Source of the DNA: Marinifilum flexuosum
Lineage (GTDB): Bacteria > Bacteroidota > Bacteroidia > Bacteroidales > Marinifilaceae
Direction of reading: 5' to 3'
DNA length: 64,000 bases
Assembly: GCF_003610555.1 (NCBI RefSeq)
Contig: NZ_RAPQ01000008.1
Span: 2,224,490 to 2,288,489 of the forward strand
Numbering within the stretch: the stretch's first letter is position 1; each line of letters opens with the position of its first letter. The translations under genes and the position numbers were made by a program. Below the pieces are notes generated by a model. That model did no database searches and was not told where the DNA came from. It saw only the letters and a program-made list of their open reading frames with translations. This document shows, in pieces, positions 1 to 8,229 of the stretch.

Positions 1-176
1 CGTTCTAGCATATTTAGTATGCTTCCTTGAAATCTTCGGTGGATTATAAAATCCATCCCTTACCGCGATCCTTATATTTTTTGGGTCCGTTTTTCCTATA
101 CACAATATTTTGTAACTGAGTTTTTGAATTTGAAGTGTTTTTTCTTCAAATCGTAATATCACATCTCTCACATACC

Positions 177-193
177 TGCAATTTTATATTGCA
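177..193. promoter_or_regulatory. Short perfect palindrome upstream of iorA
   Basis: TGCAAT-5 nt-ATTGCA forms a perfect 6-bp inverted repeat about 45 bases before the iorA start codon, in an otherwise gene-free 238-base leader. It could be an operator or a small hairpin in the 5' UTR. I see no good TTTG/TAnnTTTG promoter pair nearby. Confidence 0.3.
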
Positions 194-238
194 AGTTGTC
201 TGAACACATAGAGAACTAAATAGTTAAACAAATATAAC

Positions 239-1864
239 ATGCAAAAGTCTTTACTATTAGGTGTAGAAGCCATTGCACAAGGTGCAATCGATGGCGGAAT
301 GTCTGGAGTTTATGCTTATCCGGGAACACCTTCAACCGAAATTACAGAGTACATTCAGCACTCTAAGCAAGCACAACAATTAAATATTCACAGAGACTGG
401 GCAGCAAATGAAAAGACTGCTATGGAATCTGCTTTAGGAATGTCATATGCCGGAAAGCGTTCTATGGTGTGTATGAAGCACGTAGGTTTGAACGTTGCAG
501 CTGACTGTTTCATGAATGCAGCTATTACTGGTGCTAATGGTGGTATGTTGATCGTTGTTGCTGATGATCCATCAATGCACTCTTCTCAGAACGAGCAGGA
601 TTCACGTGTCTACGGTAAGTTCGCCATGATGCCAATCCTGGAACCATCGAACCAACAAGAAGCATACGATATGGCTCGTTTCGGATTCGAATTGTCTGAA
701 GCTTGTGAGATTCCAGTGTTAATGAGAATCACAACCCGTTTGGCTCACTCTCGTGCAGGTGTTACACGTGCTGCTGAAGTTGTTGCTCAAAACGACATGA
801 AATTACCAGAAGACAAAGTACAGTTCGTATTGTTGCCAGGTATCGCTCGTAAGCGTTACAAGTTGTTGTTGAACAACCAGGCAAAATTCGAAACTGCTTC
901 TGAAGAATCACCATATAACACCTATACGGATGCTGCTGATAAGTCAATGGGTATCATCGCTTGCGGTTTAGGATACAACTATTTAATGGAAAACTATCCT
1001 AACGGAGATTGCCCATACCCAGTTGTTAAAATTAGCCAGTACCCAATTCCTCGCACAATGATTCAGAAAATTACCAGCGAGTGTGATAAGGTAATGGTAT
1101 TGGAAGAAGGATATCCTGTAGTTGAAGAAATGTTGAAGGGATATTTGGAAAAAGAAGCTGTAATCGGTCGTTTAGATGGTACTCTTTCTCGCGATGGTGA
1201 GTTGAAGCCTGAAATGGTTGGTAGAGCTTTAGGTTTTGATGTTGAAGAAGGTGCTGAAGTTCCTAACTTGGTATCTGCTCGTCCACCAGCATTGTGTGTT
1301 GGTTGTTCTCACATCGATGTTTATACTGCATTGAATGAAGTTGTTGCTGAATATGGCGAAGGACGTGTATTTGCAGACATAGGTTGTTATACTTTAGGTG
1401 CATTGCCTCCATTCAACGCGATCAACTCTTGTGTTGACATGGGTGCTTCTGTAACCATGGCTAAAGGTGCTGCTGATGCAGGATTGATTCCATCTGTTGC
1501 AGTAATTGGTGACTCTACATTTACTCACTCAGGTATGACTGGTTTATTGGATGCTGTTAACGAAAAGACTCCAATTACAGTAATTATTTCTGACAACGAG
1601 TCTATTTCGATGACTGGTGGTCAGCATTCATCTGCTAAAGGTAAATTGGAAGCTATTTGTGAAGGTTTAGGTGTTGAGCCGGAACATTTACATGTATTAA
1701 CTGCTGTACCTAAGAAGCGTGATGATTTAAAAGATCTTCTTCGCAAAGAATTCGAATACCAGGGAGTATCAGTAATTATTCCTCGTCGTGTTTGTGTTCA
1801 GAAGAACGTTCGCGATCAGAAAATCAAGAAAGCCGCTAAAGCAAAAGCAGCTGCTAAAGCATAA
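239..1864 (+). CDS. iorA: Indolepyruvate ferredoxin oxidoreductase, alpha subunit
   Basis: 541 aa. Oxidatively decarboxylates aryl pyruvates (indolepyruvate, phenylpyruvate) to aryl-CoA with ferredoxin as electron acceptor, as in anaerobic amino-acid fermentation; cytoplasmic. The N-terminus has the pyrimidine-binding half of a ThDP enzyme, with YPGTPSTE near residue 27 and the catalytic-type Glu at about 58. The PP-binding half carries PPALCVGCSH around residue 350 and GDSTFTHSG around 423. It ends in a Lys/Ala-rich tail with no CxxCxxC clusters, so the C-terminal ferredoxin domain found in archaeal IorA is absent. The ATG at 239 gives the family N-terminus directly. iorB follows 32 bases later. 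Arginine codons are mostly CGT, unlike many neighbours, which suggests high expression. Family assignment is firm; substrate is inferred. Confidence 0.93.
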   Translation: MQKSLLLGVEAIAQGAIDGGMSGVYAYPGTPSTEITEYIQHSKQAQQLNIHRDWAANEKTAMESALGMSYAGKRSMVCMKHVGLNVAADCFMNAAITGANGGMLIVVADDPSMHSSQNEQDSRVYGKFAMMPILEPSNQQEAYDMARFGFELSEACEIPVLMRITTRLAHSRAGVTRAAEVVAQNDMKLPEDKVQFVLLPGIARKRYKLLLNNQAKFETASEESPYNTYTDAADKSMGIIACGLGYNYLMENYPNGDCPYPVVKISQYPIPRTMIQKITSECDKVMVLEEGYPVVEEMLKGYLEKEAVIGRLDGTLSRDGELKPEMVGRALGFDVEEGAEVPNLVSARPPALCVGCSHIDVYTALNEVVAEYGEGRVFADIGCYTLGALPPFNAINSCVDMGASVTMAKGAADAGLIPSVAVIGDSTFTHSGMTGLLDAVNEKTPITVIISDNESISMTGGQHSSAKGKLEAICEGLGVEPEHLHVLTAVPKKRDDLKDLLRKEFEYQGVSVIIPRRVCVQKNVRDQKIKKAAKAKAAAKA

Positions 1865-1896
1865 TTCAATTAATAACCTGAAAAACTAAAAAGACG

Positions 1897-2481
1897 ATGA
1901 AAACAGATATGGTCATAGCAGGTGTTGGTGGTCAAGGGATTTTATCCATTGCTGCTGCTTTAGGATCTGCTGCTCTAGATAATGATTTATATATGAAGCA
2001 AGCTGAAACTCATGGTATGAGTCAGCGTGGTGGTGATGTTCAGTCATTCATGAGAATTTCTGACAAGCCTATTTATTCAGATTTGATTCCTCGTGGTGGT
2101 GCTGATATCATTTTATCAGTTGAGCCAATGGAAGCACTTCGTTACCTTCCTTATTTAAAGCAAGGTGGATACGTAGTAACCAACTCAACTCCATTCGTAA
2201 ACATTCCTGATTACCCAGAAATGGAAGAGTTAGAGAAGACAATTAAAGATCTTCCAAACTATGTATTGATTGATGCTGATCAAATTGCTGAGGAAACAAC
2301 TGGTTCTAAGCGTGCTTTCAACTTCGTAATGTTGGGTGCAGCTTCACCATTTATCGATGTTCCTTTCGAGTACCTAGAAGAAGGTATCCGTAAGATTTTC
2401 GAAAGAAAAGGAGAGGAAGTAATCGAGATGAATATTAAAGCACTTCACGCAGGACGTAAGTTCGCTGAAGAAAATAAGTAA
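1897..2481 (+). CDS. iorB: Indolepyruvate ferredoxin oxidoreductase, beta subunit
   Basis: 194 aa, usual length for the family. It is the gamma-type (POR-gamma/KOR) partner of IorA, contacting CoA and the ThDP site. Visible signatures are GVGGQGIL at residues 9-16 and HGMSQRGGDVQSF at 39-51, both typical of IorB. It lies 32 bases after iorA and is followed by a strong terminator, so the two form a bicistronic operon. Codon use is biased like iorA. The complex would be alpha2beta2; the iron-sulfur domain missing from IorA is not supplied here, so electrons must pass to a separate ferredoxin (inference). Confidence 0.92.
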   Translation: MKTDMVIAGVGGQGILSIAAALGSAALDNDLYMKQAETHGMSQRGGDVQSFMRISDKPIYSDLIPRGGADIILSVEPMEALRYLPYLKQGGYVVTNSTPFVNIPDYPEMEELEKTIKDLPNYVLIDADQIAEETTGSKRAFNFVMLGAASPFIDVPFEYLEEGIRKIFERKGEEVIEMNIKALHAGRKFAEENK

Positions 2482-2515
2482 TCTTTGTATCTAACCTAGA
2501 CTATTTATAACTCAG

Positions 2516-2552
2516 AATCCCCGTCAGGAATTTTCCTTTCGGGGATTTTTTT
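2516..2552 (+). terminator. Rho-independent terminator of iorAB
   Basis: AATCCCCG and CGGGGATT form the outer stem, AGGAA and TTCCT an inner stem, and a run of seven T follows. It is a strong canonical intrinsic terminator 35 bases after the iorB stop. Confidence 0.9.
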
Positions 2553-2616
2553 ATTGCAATTGCACTAATTGTATGTTTTTTAGGCCTTACTCCCAAACAT
2601 TTTTCACGTACTAGTC

Positions 2617-2712
2617 CGAGTCTTTCCCTGCCTAGAGGGAAAAGTTCTGCCTGTATGCAGGGAAATGCTCTGTCTGTATGCAGGGAAAATTTCTGCCCTT
2701 ATAGGGGAAATG
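2617..2712. repeat. Degenerate 23-bp tandem repeat, four units
   Basis: GGGAAA occurs at 2637, 2660, 2683 and 2705, i.e. with 23, 23 and 22 base spacing. The units read roughly CTGCCTGTATGCAGGGAAA and each holds a short inverted repeat (TTTCCCT/AGGGAAA or CTGC/GCAG). It occupies most of the 330-base gap between iorB and the next gene. No reading frame of interest covers it. Confidence 0.65.
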
Positions 2713-2811
2713 GTTTATTGGATAGAATTTTCGTTCAAAAAGAAGTAAGGAAGGCGAAACTTGCATTGAATTGTATATAATAATGTTTTACTTTGCGCAA
2801 AAATTAAAACT

Positions 2812-3861
2812 TTGGCAAGAAAGAAGAAAAATAAACTGTTAAGTTGGATATGGTACTTTGTTGTGGTGCTAATTGTTTTGGGCATTGGCTTCAACCTTCC
2901 ATCCTTAAATTGGTTAGAATTCAATTTAAAATTAGCCTTACAAATAATCATTACCACAAGTATTGCCAGCTTTATCGGTAATCTTATCGAGGAGAGAAAC
3001 TGGTCACAATTGATCAAGCGATTTACCAGTCCAATTACCCGATGGGCCAAACTTCCAAATGTTTCTGCTACTGCCATATTTAGTTCATTTTTCTCTTTGG
3101 TTACTGCAAATAGTATGCTCACATCTGCTTACGAAAACAATCTGATGAGTCGCAAACAACTTCGAGTAAGTGCCATGTGTACTTCCTTTATGAGTTATTT
3201 GTATCATAGTCTTCGAATCATGTATCCTACAATTGCAGCCGTGGGAGTGGTGGGAGCCACTTATTTTGGATTACTTTTCGGATTAGGCTTTCTCGTAGTT
3301 TTTATAGCTCTGTTGGCATCGAGATATAGCAAACCGATTCATGATATTCAGAATGATATTCTAGCTGATAAAGAGGAGAGAAGTGCTGATACCTGGAGGG
3401 TGAGCATAGAAAAAGCTCGCAAAAAAACTTACTTAGTTGTAAAAAGAATGTTCCTGATTGCGATTCCGATGTTTTTATTCTTCTCTTTTTTAAATGAAAT
3501 TGGTTTTTTCGATTTATCAGATAGTTTGTTTAAATCTTCAAGTTTAAGAGAGTACTTTCCGCCGGAATCTCTTGCAGTGGCAAGTTCTATGTTGGGTGGT
3601 ATTTTAAGTGCAGCTACAGTTGCAGCAGGCTTTTTAAAAACAGGAAGCTTACAGGCTTCGCATGTGTTGATAGCTTTGTTAATGGGCAATATTATTTCAC
3701 TTCCCATAAGAAGTTTAAGAAGAAGTTTGCCTTCAGCAATGAGTGTTTTTCCTGCTAAAGAAGCACTTGTAATTGTATTGCTAAATCAGGGAAGTAGATT
3801 GTTGAGCAATATATTATTATTAGGTACGATATTACTACTGATGTATTATCATATCATTTAA
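2812..3861 (+). CDS. Polytopic membrane protein, probable nucleoside-recognition (Gate) domain
   Basis: 349 aa with about eight hydrophobic segments (roughly residues 11-30, 38-60, 140-165, 212-230, 255-275, 283-303 and 322-345 are clearest). The Lys/Arg-rich N-terminus (MARKKKNK) points inside. The layout and the Ser/Thr/Asn-rich helices resemble the Gate/SpmA-SpmB-like family, but I cannot match it to a characterised transporter, so substrate is unknown. The start is TTG at 2812; no in-frame ATG lies before the first membrane segment, so this start is provisional. Monocistronic by spacing: terminator and repeat array upstream, convergent gene downstream. Confidence 0.6.
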   Translation: MARKKKNKLLSWIWYFVVVLIVLGIGFNLPSLNWLEFNLKLALQIIITTSIASFIGNLIEERNWSQLIKRFTSPITRWAKLPNVSATAIFSSFFSLVTANSMLTSAYENNLMSRKQLRVSAMCTSFMSYLYHSLRIMYPTIAAVGVVGATYFGLLFGLGFLVVFIALLASRYSKPIHDIQNDILADKEERSADTWRVSIEKARKKTYLVVKRMFLIAIPMFLFFSFLNEIGFFDLSDSLFKSSSLREYFPPESLAVASSMLGGILSAATVAAGFLKTGSLQASHVLIALLMGNIISLPIRSLRRSLPSAMSVFPAKEALVIVLLNQGSRLLSNILLLGTILLLMYYHII

Positions 3862-3906
3862 TAAGCAGATTGCCTGTATTTATTTTGGGAAGTTTAAATG
3901 TTTTTT

Positions 3907-3929
3907 GACTCAGGCCATTCACCTGAGTC
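3907..3929. other. Stem-loop between convergent genes
   Basis: GACTCAGG-7 nt-CCTGAGTC, a perfect 8-bp stem, sits between the convergent membrane-protein and cobA genes. The T run lies on the wrong side for a classic terminator on either strand, so a terminator role is possible but weak. Confidence 0.4.
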
Positions 3930-3943
3930 GTTTGATTGAATCA

Positions 3944-4720
3944 CTAATTAGAATCAGAACATTGATTTAGCAATTCATCAGCCTCTTCGAGCATAGGCAT
4001 TATATTTTCGCCAATAAGCATAATGGTTGGCATTTCAAGAGGATATTGCTCAAGTTTGCTCATGAAATTACTTAAGTTTCCAAATAGCATTTTTTCATCT
4101 GGATAAGATACTTTCGAGATGGCACAAATGGAAGTGTCTGCTTTCACACCATTGCCAATTAGTTTGTCGATGATACTGCCAAGGTTGTTCAATCCCATGT
4201 ATATCATTACAGGAGTTCCCAATTGAATCATGCTTGAAACTGCATCGAACTGTTTCATGTCACCATCAAGAGTAGTACCTGTGCAAAATAATAAGGTGCG
4301 GTTTATCGAACGCTCGGTAATTGGAATTTGACAATGGTTGGCAGCTGCAATTCCAGCAGTAATGCCAGGAACGAGTTCATAGTCAATCTTCTCATTTCTC
4401 AGAAAGCGTACTTCCTCAATTCCTCGACCAAATATTAGTGGATCACCAGTTTTTAAACGAACAACACGTTTGCCTTCTTCAACACCCTCTTTCATTAAAG
4501 CATTGATTCTGCACATTCGTTGTATCTGATCCTGCTTATCCTTATAAGTTTTTCCAACATAGACCTTTTCACAGCTTTCAGGAAGCATTTCAAGAATCTG
4601 TTTTCCAAGTAATGCATCGTATAACACCACGTCTGCTTGCATTAAAACTCTATGTGCTTTTACTGTTAACAAATCCGGATCACCAGGCCCAGCTCCCACA
4701 ATGTACAATCTATGTTGCAT
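3944..4720 (-). CDS. cobA: Uroporphyrinogen-III C-methyltransferase (SUMT)
   Basis: 258 aa. Transfers two methyl groups from SAM to C2 and C7 of uroporphyrinogen III, giving precorrin-2 for siroheme or cobalamin. The SAM-binding loop GAGPGDPDLLTVKA is at residues 9-22, followed by DVVLYDALL, the RLKTGDPLIFGRG block near residue 88 and VPGITAGIAAA near 118, all hallmark SUMT motifs. Length is that of a monofunctional enzyme, with no CysG oxidase or HemD fusion. It is the last of three reverse genes, 89 bases after the epimerase-like gene; no other tetrapyrrole gene is in the window, so the siroheme/cobalamin choice cannot be made. Confidence 0.93.
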   Translation of the reverse strand: MQHRLYIVGAGPGDPDLLTVKAHRVLMQADVVLYDALLGKQILEMLPESCEKVYVGKTYKDKQDQIQRMCRINALMKEGVEEGKRVVRLKTGDPLIFGRGIEEVRFLRNEKIDYELVPGITAGIAAANHCQIPITERSINRTLLFCTGTTLDGDMKQFDAVSSMIQLGTPVMIYMGLNNLGSIIDKLIGNGVKADTSICAISKVSYPDEKMLFGNLSNFMSKLEQYPLEMPTIMLIGENIMPMLEEADELLNQCSDSN

Positions 4721-4809
4721 TTCAGTTCTCTTATATGATCAATTCTATTTCTGTAATTTATAGGATCACAAAAGTAGAATATTCTTAAAGAACCTCAAGT
4801 AAATTCAGT

Positions 4810-5640
4810 TTAAATTGTGTCAAGAGGACTTGTGTAAATAAATTTATAATTCAATCTTTTGATTAATTTGGATGAATCAACCCATTTGTAAGCCATTTGT
4901 TCTTCTTCTAAAAATTCAGGTTCGGGAAGGTTGGCTGCACGAGCTGCTTTTTGGTAAAAGTCTTTCCGAGTTGGGTGCTCAGGACAACAAGCATTAAACA
5001 CTTCACCCCAAACATTTTGTTTGATAATTTCAGATATAATCTTCACACAATCATCCTGGTGGATTAGATTTACAGGTACCGAACCATTTCTTAATTCCTT
5101 TCTGTGGGATAAGAACCTTCCTGGGTGGCGGTCATAACCGATTAATCCACCAAAACGGAGTATGGTAGTTTCAAAATCATCTGATTGAGTGAGTAATTTT
5201 TCCGCCTTCACTAATGCTTTGCCACTGGCTTTTTCCGGACTTAATTGAAGCTCTTCGCTAACCTTGCCAAGCGTGTTCGGATAAACAGAAGTACTACTAA
5301 TGAATAGTACTTTTTTCACACCATGTTTTTGCGCTTCCTGTTTTAGTGAGTCAATTTGTTTGGGATAGTAGCTTTCAATATCATCTCGTCTTTTAGGAGG
5401 AATACATGATACAATAATATCAGTTTCAAAAAAATGATCATCGCTGCAAACTTGTAGATCTGGATTGAATGCAATTTGATATCCTTTTATTCCAAATTGA
5501 TGCAGCTCTTCCAGGTTTTCTTCTTGCATTACTGATCCTTTCACATCATATCCCTTTGATGAAAGATGTTTGGCTAATGCCAGACCAAGCCAGCCGCAGC
5601 CTAATACCGAAATTCGAGGTAAGTTTAATTTATCTGTCAT
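4810..5640 (-). CDS. NAD(P)-binding epimerase/reductase-like protein (SDR, YeeZ-like)
   Basis: 276 aa. The N-terminal Rossmann motif is VLGCGWLGLALAKHL (GxGxxG, about residues 12-26), with later IVSCIPP, VLFISSTSVYP and TILRFGGLIGYDRHP segments typical of extended SDRs of the YeeZ type. The usual catalytic YxxxK is not obvious: the VYP of the SSTSVYP block is where Tyr would lie, and a Lys follows in GKALVKAEKLL. Substrate unknown. It lies 14 bases downstream of a small hypothetical gene and upstream of cobA, so probably co-transcribed. Confidence 0.75.
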   Translation of the reverse strand: MTDKLNLPRISVLGCGWLGLALAKHLSSKGYDVKGSVMQEENLEELHQFGIKGYQIAFNPDLQVCSDDHFFETDIIVSCIPPKRRDDIESYYPKQIDSLKQEAQKHGVKKVLFISSTSVYPNTLGKVSEELQLSPEKASGKALVKAEKLLTQSDDFETTILRFGGLIGYDRHPGRFLSHRKELRNGSVPVNLIHQDDCVKIISEIIKQNVWGEVFNACCPEHPTRKDFYQKAARAANLPEPEFLEEEQMAYKWVDSSKLIKRLNYKFIYTSPLDTI

Positions 5641-5654
5641 GTTCTTAAAAGAGA

Positions 5655-6086
5655 TTAGTTTTGAGTTTTATTTTCATCCAGAATTTCAGTAATGCTAACC
5701 AAACAGTTTGCAATTTCACGTTTAAAAGGATGATTTGGCATAATACCGCTTTCAGCATCCAGGCCATTTAATATTCCCATCCAAATTGCACTAATCCCAA
5801 AACCAACCAAAATATCTTTCTGATAATTTGTTACAAAGATTCTTCGAAACTCTTCAGTAAAATTGTTGAATTTAACCGCGATTTGAAATGCATAACTTGA
5901 ATCGTTGCTTTTTCCATTTTTGGTATGATAATTAATTGCTTCAACAAAAGCTGTTGCAAGTTGACTCGATTCAATTTCAATCTCGTTTCTTTTATCTTGA
6001 TTGATATCCATGTCAATAACTCCTTTCAGAATTAAATCTTTAATATCATTTGTAGTAAGTGAATCCTTTAATAATATAGCGTCCAT
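5655..6086 (-). CDS. Hypothetical protein
   Basis: 143 aa, predicted soluble and acidic, no recognised domain. An amphipathic helical middle (about residues 40-100) is followed by the segment GFGISAIWMGILNGLDAESG. It starts a three-gene reverse cluster (this gene, epimerase-like, cobA) with a 14-base gap to the next gene. The 300-base gap upstream is shared with a divergent gene and presumably holds both promoters. I do not recognise the family. Confidence 0.6.
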   Translation of the reverse strand: MDAILLKDSLTTNDIKDLILKGVIDMDINQDKRNEIEIESSQLATAFVEAINYHTKNGKSNDSSYAFQIAVKFNNFTEEFRRIFVTNYQKDILVGFGISAIWMGILNGLDAESGIMPNHPFKREIANCLVSITEILDENKTQN

Positions 6087-6333
6087 ATTGTATTTGTTTT
6101 TTAATACCGATAGTTAATTTGTAAGCTTATCTGCAAAAATGCATTTCAAAATAATTTAATCTATTTAACTTGTTTGATGTTTTTACCATGGCTAACAAAT
6201 TATATATCGGCATTATATCTAAATTGTATGAGAGTTTTAAGCAAACTCCCGATCTTTAATAAGTGATATAAGAGGATCTAAAATAGTAGAAAAAACTGTG
6301 ACTCGGATATTATTTATATTTCAAATGCTTTAT

Positions 6334-6341
6334 TAATTTTG
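6334..6341 (+). promoter_or_regulatory. Possible -7 promoter element
   Basis: TAATTTTG matches the Bacteroidota -7 consensus TAnnTTTG, 45 bases before the DUF885 start codon. No clear TTTG -33 box lies 19-21 bases upstream. The rest of the 6087-6386 divergent intergenic region shows nothing else I can name. Confidence 0.35.
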
Positions 6342-6386
6342 GTTCATACTTAAAATAAACACTATCATAACCTTTAAAATTCACAG

Positions 6387-7685
6387 ATGAAGAAACTATT
6401 ATCACTTGTTATATTAGGCGGAATCATTGCTGCTTGTGCACAAAAACCAGATGAAAATTTGGTCATGAACCAAGTTGCGGAAAGTTACGCTAAAACCGTT
6501 TTGGAAATTGGTCTTTACGATCCATTGTATGTTGATGCTTATTATGGGCCAAAAGAATGGAAGACAGAAGTGGAGCAACGAAAATTGGATGAAATTCCTT
6601 CTGCTGAACTCTTGAAACGCATGGATGAATTAAATGAAAAAGTGAAGGCAATAGATGTTTCTGAAAAAGAGGAAATGTTGAAATTGCGTAAGCTATATCT
6701 CTTAAAACAATTTGTTGCGGTAAAAGCCAGAATAGAGATGTTATCCGGAAAGAAATTTACATTTAATGAAGAATCGGATGCATTATATGATGCTGTAGTT
6801 CCTGATTTTGAAGATGAGCATTTTGCAGAAATTATTAATGAGCTGGAAAAACTTGTGCCTGGAAAAGGAAGTTTAATTGATCGTTTGTCCAAATTTCAAA
6901 AAGATTTTGTAATTCCCAAAGACAAAGTTGATGCTGTCTTTAGAGCTGCAATTGAAGAATCGCGCAAGAGAACAAAACAGCATATTACTTTACCTGAAAA
7001 TGAAAATTTTGAATTGGAATATGTTACCGATAAAGCCTGGGCTGGTTACAATTGGTATAAAGGGAACAACTTTAGCTTGATCCAGGTTAATATCGATTTT
7101 CCGATTCTTATCGATAGAGCCATTGACTTGGCAAGTCATGAAGGATATCCGGGACATCATGTATACAATTCGCTGTTAGAAAGTAATTTGGTGAAGAAAA
7201 GAGGATGGGTTGAGTTTTCGGTGTATCCTTTGTTTAGCCCTCAATCATTAATTGCCGAAGGAACTGCTAATTATGGTATTAATGTTGTTTTTCCTCGCGA
7301 GGAGAGAATGAAATTCGAGAAAGAAGTTCTGTTTCCTTTGGCAGGATTGGATACTGAGAAAGTTGATTTGTACTATCAAATTCAGGAATTAACTCATGAG
7401 TTGACTTATGCCAGAACTTCTGCCATGAGAAACTATCTGGATGGCAAATGGTCGAAAGAAGAAACAGGCAAATGGATGGAAAAATATGCTTTAAGAAGAG
7501 CGCATGAGTCTACTTTCAGGTTTCCTGAAACCTATCGTAGCTATATCATCAACTACAATTGGGGACAAGATTTGGTGAAAGAATACGTAGAGAAAAGAGG
7601 AGATGTTGAAACCAATCCTGACAAACGTTGGGAGATTTTTACACATCTGATTTCTACGCCTCAGGTTCCAACAAACTTGAAATAG
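6387..7685 (+). CDS. DUF885 family lipoprotein, probable zinc metallopeptidase
   Basis: 432 aa. Signal peptide with lipobox IIAAC (lipidated Cys at 17), so it is an envelope lipoprotein. The DUF885 hallmark HEGYPGHH is at residues 251-258 (HExxxGHH zinc motif), with downstream Glu-containing IAEGTANYG near 291 as a likely third ligand. C-terminal LTYARTSAMRNYLDGKWS also fits the family. It is shorter than the usual 550-600 aa because the N-terminal region is reduced. Peptidase activity is inferred from the family. A hairpin terminator follows, and it stands alone between divergent and downstream genes. Confidence 0.85.
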   Translation: MKKLLSLVILGGIIAACAQKPDENLVMNQVAESYAKTVLEIGLYDPLYVDAYYGPKEWKTEVEQRKLDEIPSAELLKRMDELNEKVKAIDVSEKEEMLKLRKLYLLKQFVAVKARIEMLSGKKFTFNEESDALYDAVVPDFEDEHFAEIINELEKLVPGKGSLIDRLSKFQKDFVIPKDKVDAVFRAAIEESRKRTKQHITLPENENFELEYVTDKAWAGYNWYKGNNFSLIQVNIDFPILIDRAIDLASHEGYPGHHVYNSLLESNLVKKRGWVEFSVYPLFSPQSLIAEGTANYGINVVFPREERMKFEKEVLFPLAGLDTEKVDLYYQIQELTHELTYARTSAMRNYLDGKWSKEETGKWMEKYALRRAHESTFRFPETYRSYIINYNWGQDLVKEYVEKRGDVETNPDKRWEIFTHLISTPQVPTNLK

Positions 7686-7703
7686 ATGTAAAAGAATATT
7701 TAA

Positions 7704-7740
7704 AAGACGTCATTGAAAGAAGTTCAATGGCGTTTTTTTT
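7704..7740 (+). terminator. Rho-independent terminator
   Basis: ACGTCATTGAA pairs with TTCAATGGCGT (one G-T wobble) and is followed by eight T, 20 bases after the DUF885 stop. Confidence 0.88.
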
Positions 7741-7823
7741 GATACTCCCTATAAGTAGGTATTTGAACGTTTGGTTTTTAGTATTAGTTTTGATGTTATT
7801 AAGAATTAATTTAGATAAGACTT

Positions 7824-8177
7824 ATGAATTACCAGAATGAAGAATTACCAAAAGGTGCAATCAAAGTAGGCAGTACGCCTAGCATGACAGAGGAAACTGT
7901 AAAGCCAGCTATTTTAAAATCTCATTTGGCTCCCAAAGGAAAAATCGGTTTATTGGTTGTAGAAGAAGGGCATTGTCAGTATGTGTGGGAAGATGAGGAA
8001 GGACCTGCATTGGATGCCGATCCGGAACATCCGATTGTGATTTTTCCAGAGCGATATCATCATGTTGTGCTAACCGGACCCGTTAAGTTTAGAGTAGAAT
8101 TTTACACCATACTTGATAAGGTGATTGAGGTAAAGCACCCGGAAGAAAAGAAACGACCTGGACAAGATTTTCTATAA
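7824..8177 (+). CDS. DUF1971 / TehB-like cupin-fold protein
   Basis: 117 aa. Single-domain match in layout to DUF1971, the small cupin-like domain also found at the N-terminus of some TehB tellurite-resistance proteins: LPKGAIKVGSTPSMTEETVPA-like start, then KIGLLVVEEG, HPIVIFPERYHHV and GPVKFRVEFYT. The conserved HHV pair could bind a ligand. Cellular role unknown; tellurite resistance is only a family association. Stand-alone gene between two terminators. Confidence 0.75.
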   Translation: MNYQNEELPKGAIKVGSTPSMTEETVKPAILKSHLAPKGKIGLLVVEEGHCQYVWEDEEGPALDADPEHPIVIFPERYHHVVLTGPVKFRVEFYTILDKVIEVKHPEEKKRPGQDFL

Positions 8178-8192
8178 TCAAAAGGCAAAAGG

Positions 8193-8226
8193 AAAGCCAT
8201 TAAATCTCGTTTAGTGGCTTTTTATT
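8193..8226 (+). terminator. Rho-independent terminator
   Basis: AAGCCATTAAA pairs with TTTAGTGGCTT (one wobble) and runs into a T tract, 15 bases after the DUF1971 stop. It lies between convergent genes and may serve both. Confidence 0.8.
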
Positions 8227-8229
8227 TAT

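Noticed and set aside
3907-3929. Canonical bidirectional terminator
   Set aside because: Stem is perfect but the T/A tract is on the wrong side, so it is listed only as a stem-loop.
7628-7840. 70-aa forward frame at the end of the DUF885 gene
   Set aside because: Overlaps the DUF885 gene and crosses its terminator hairpin.
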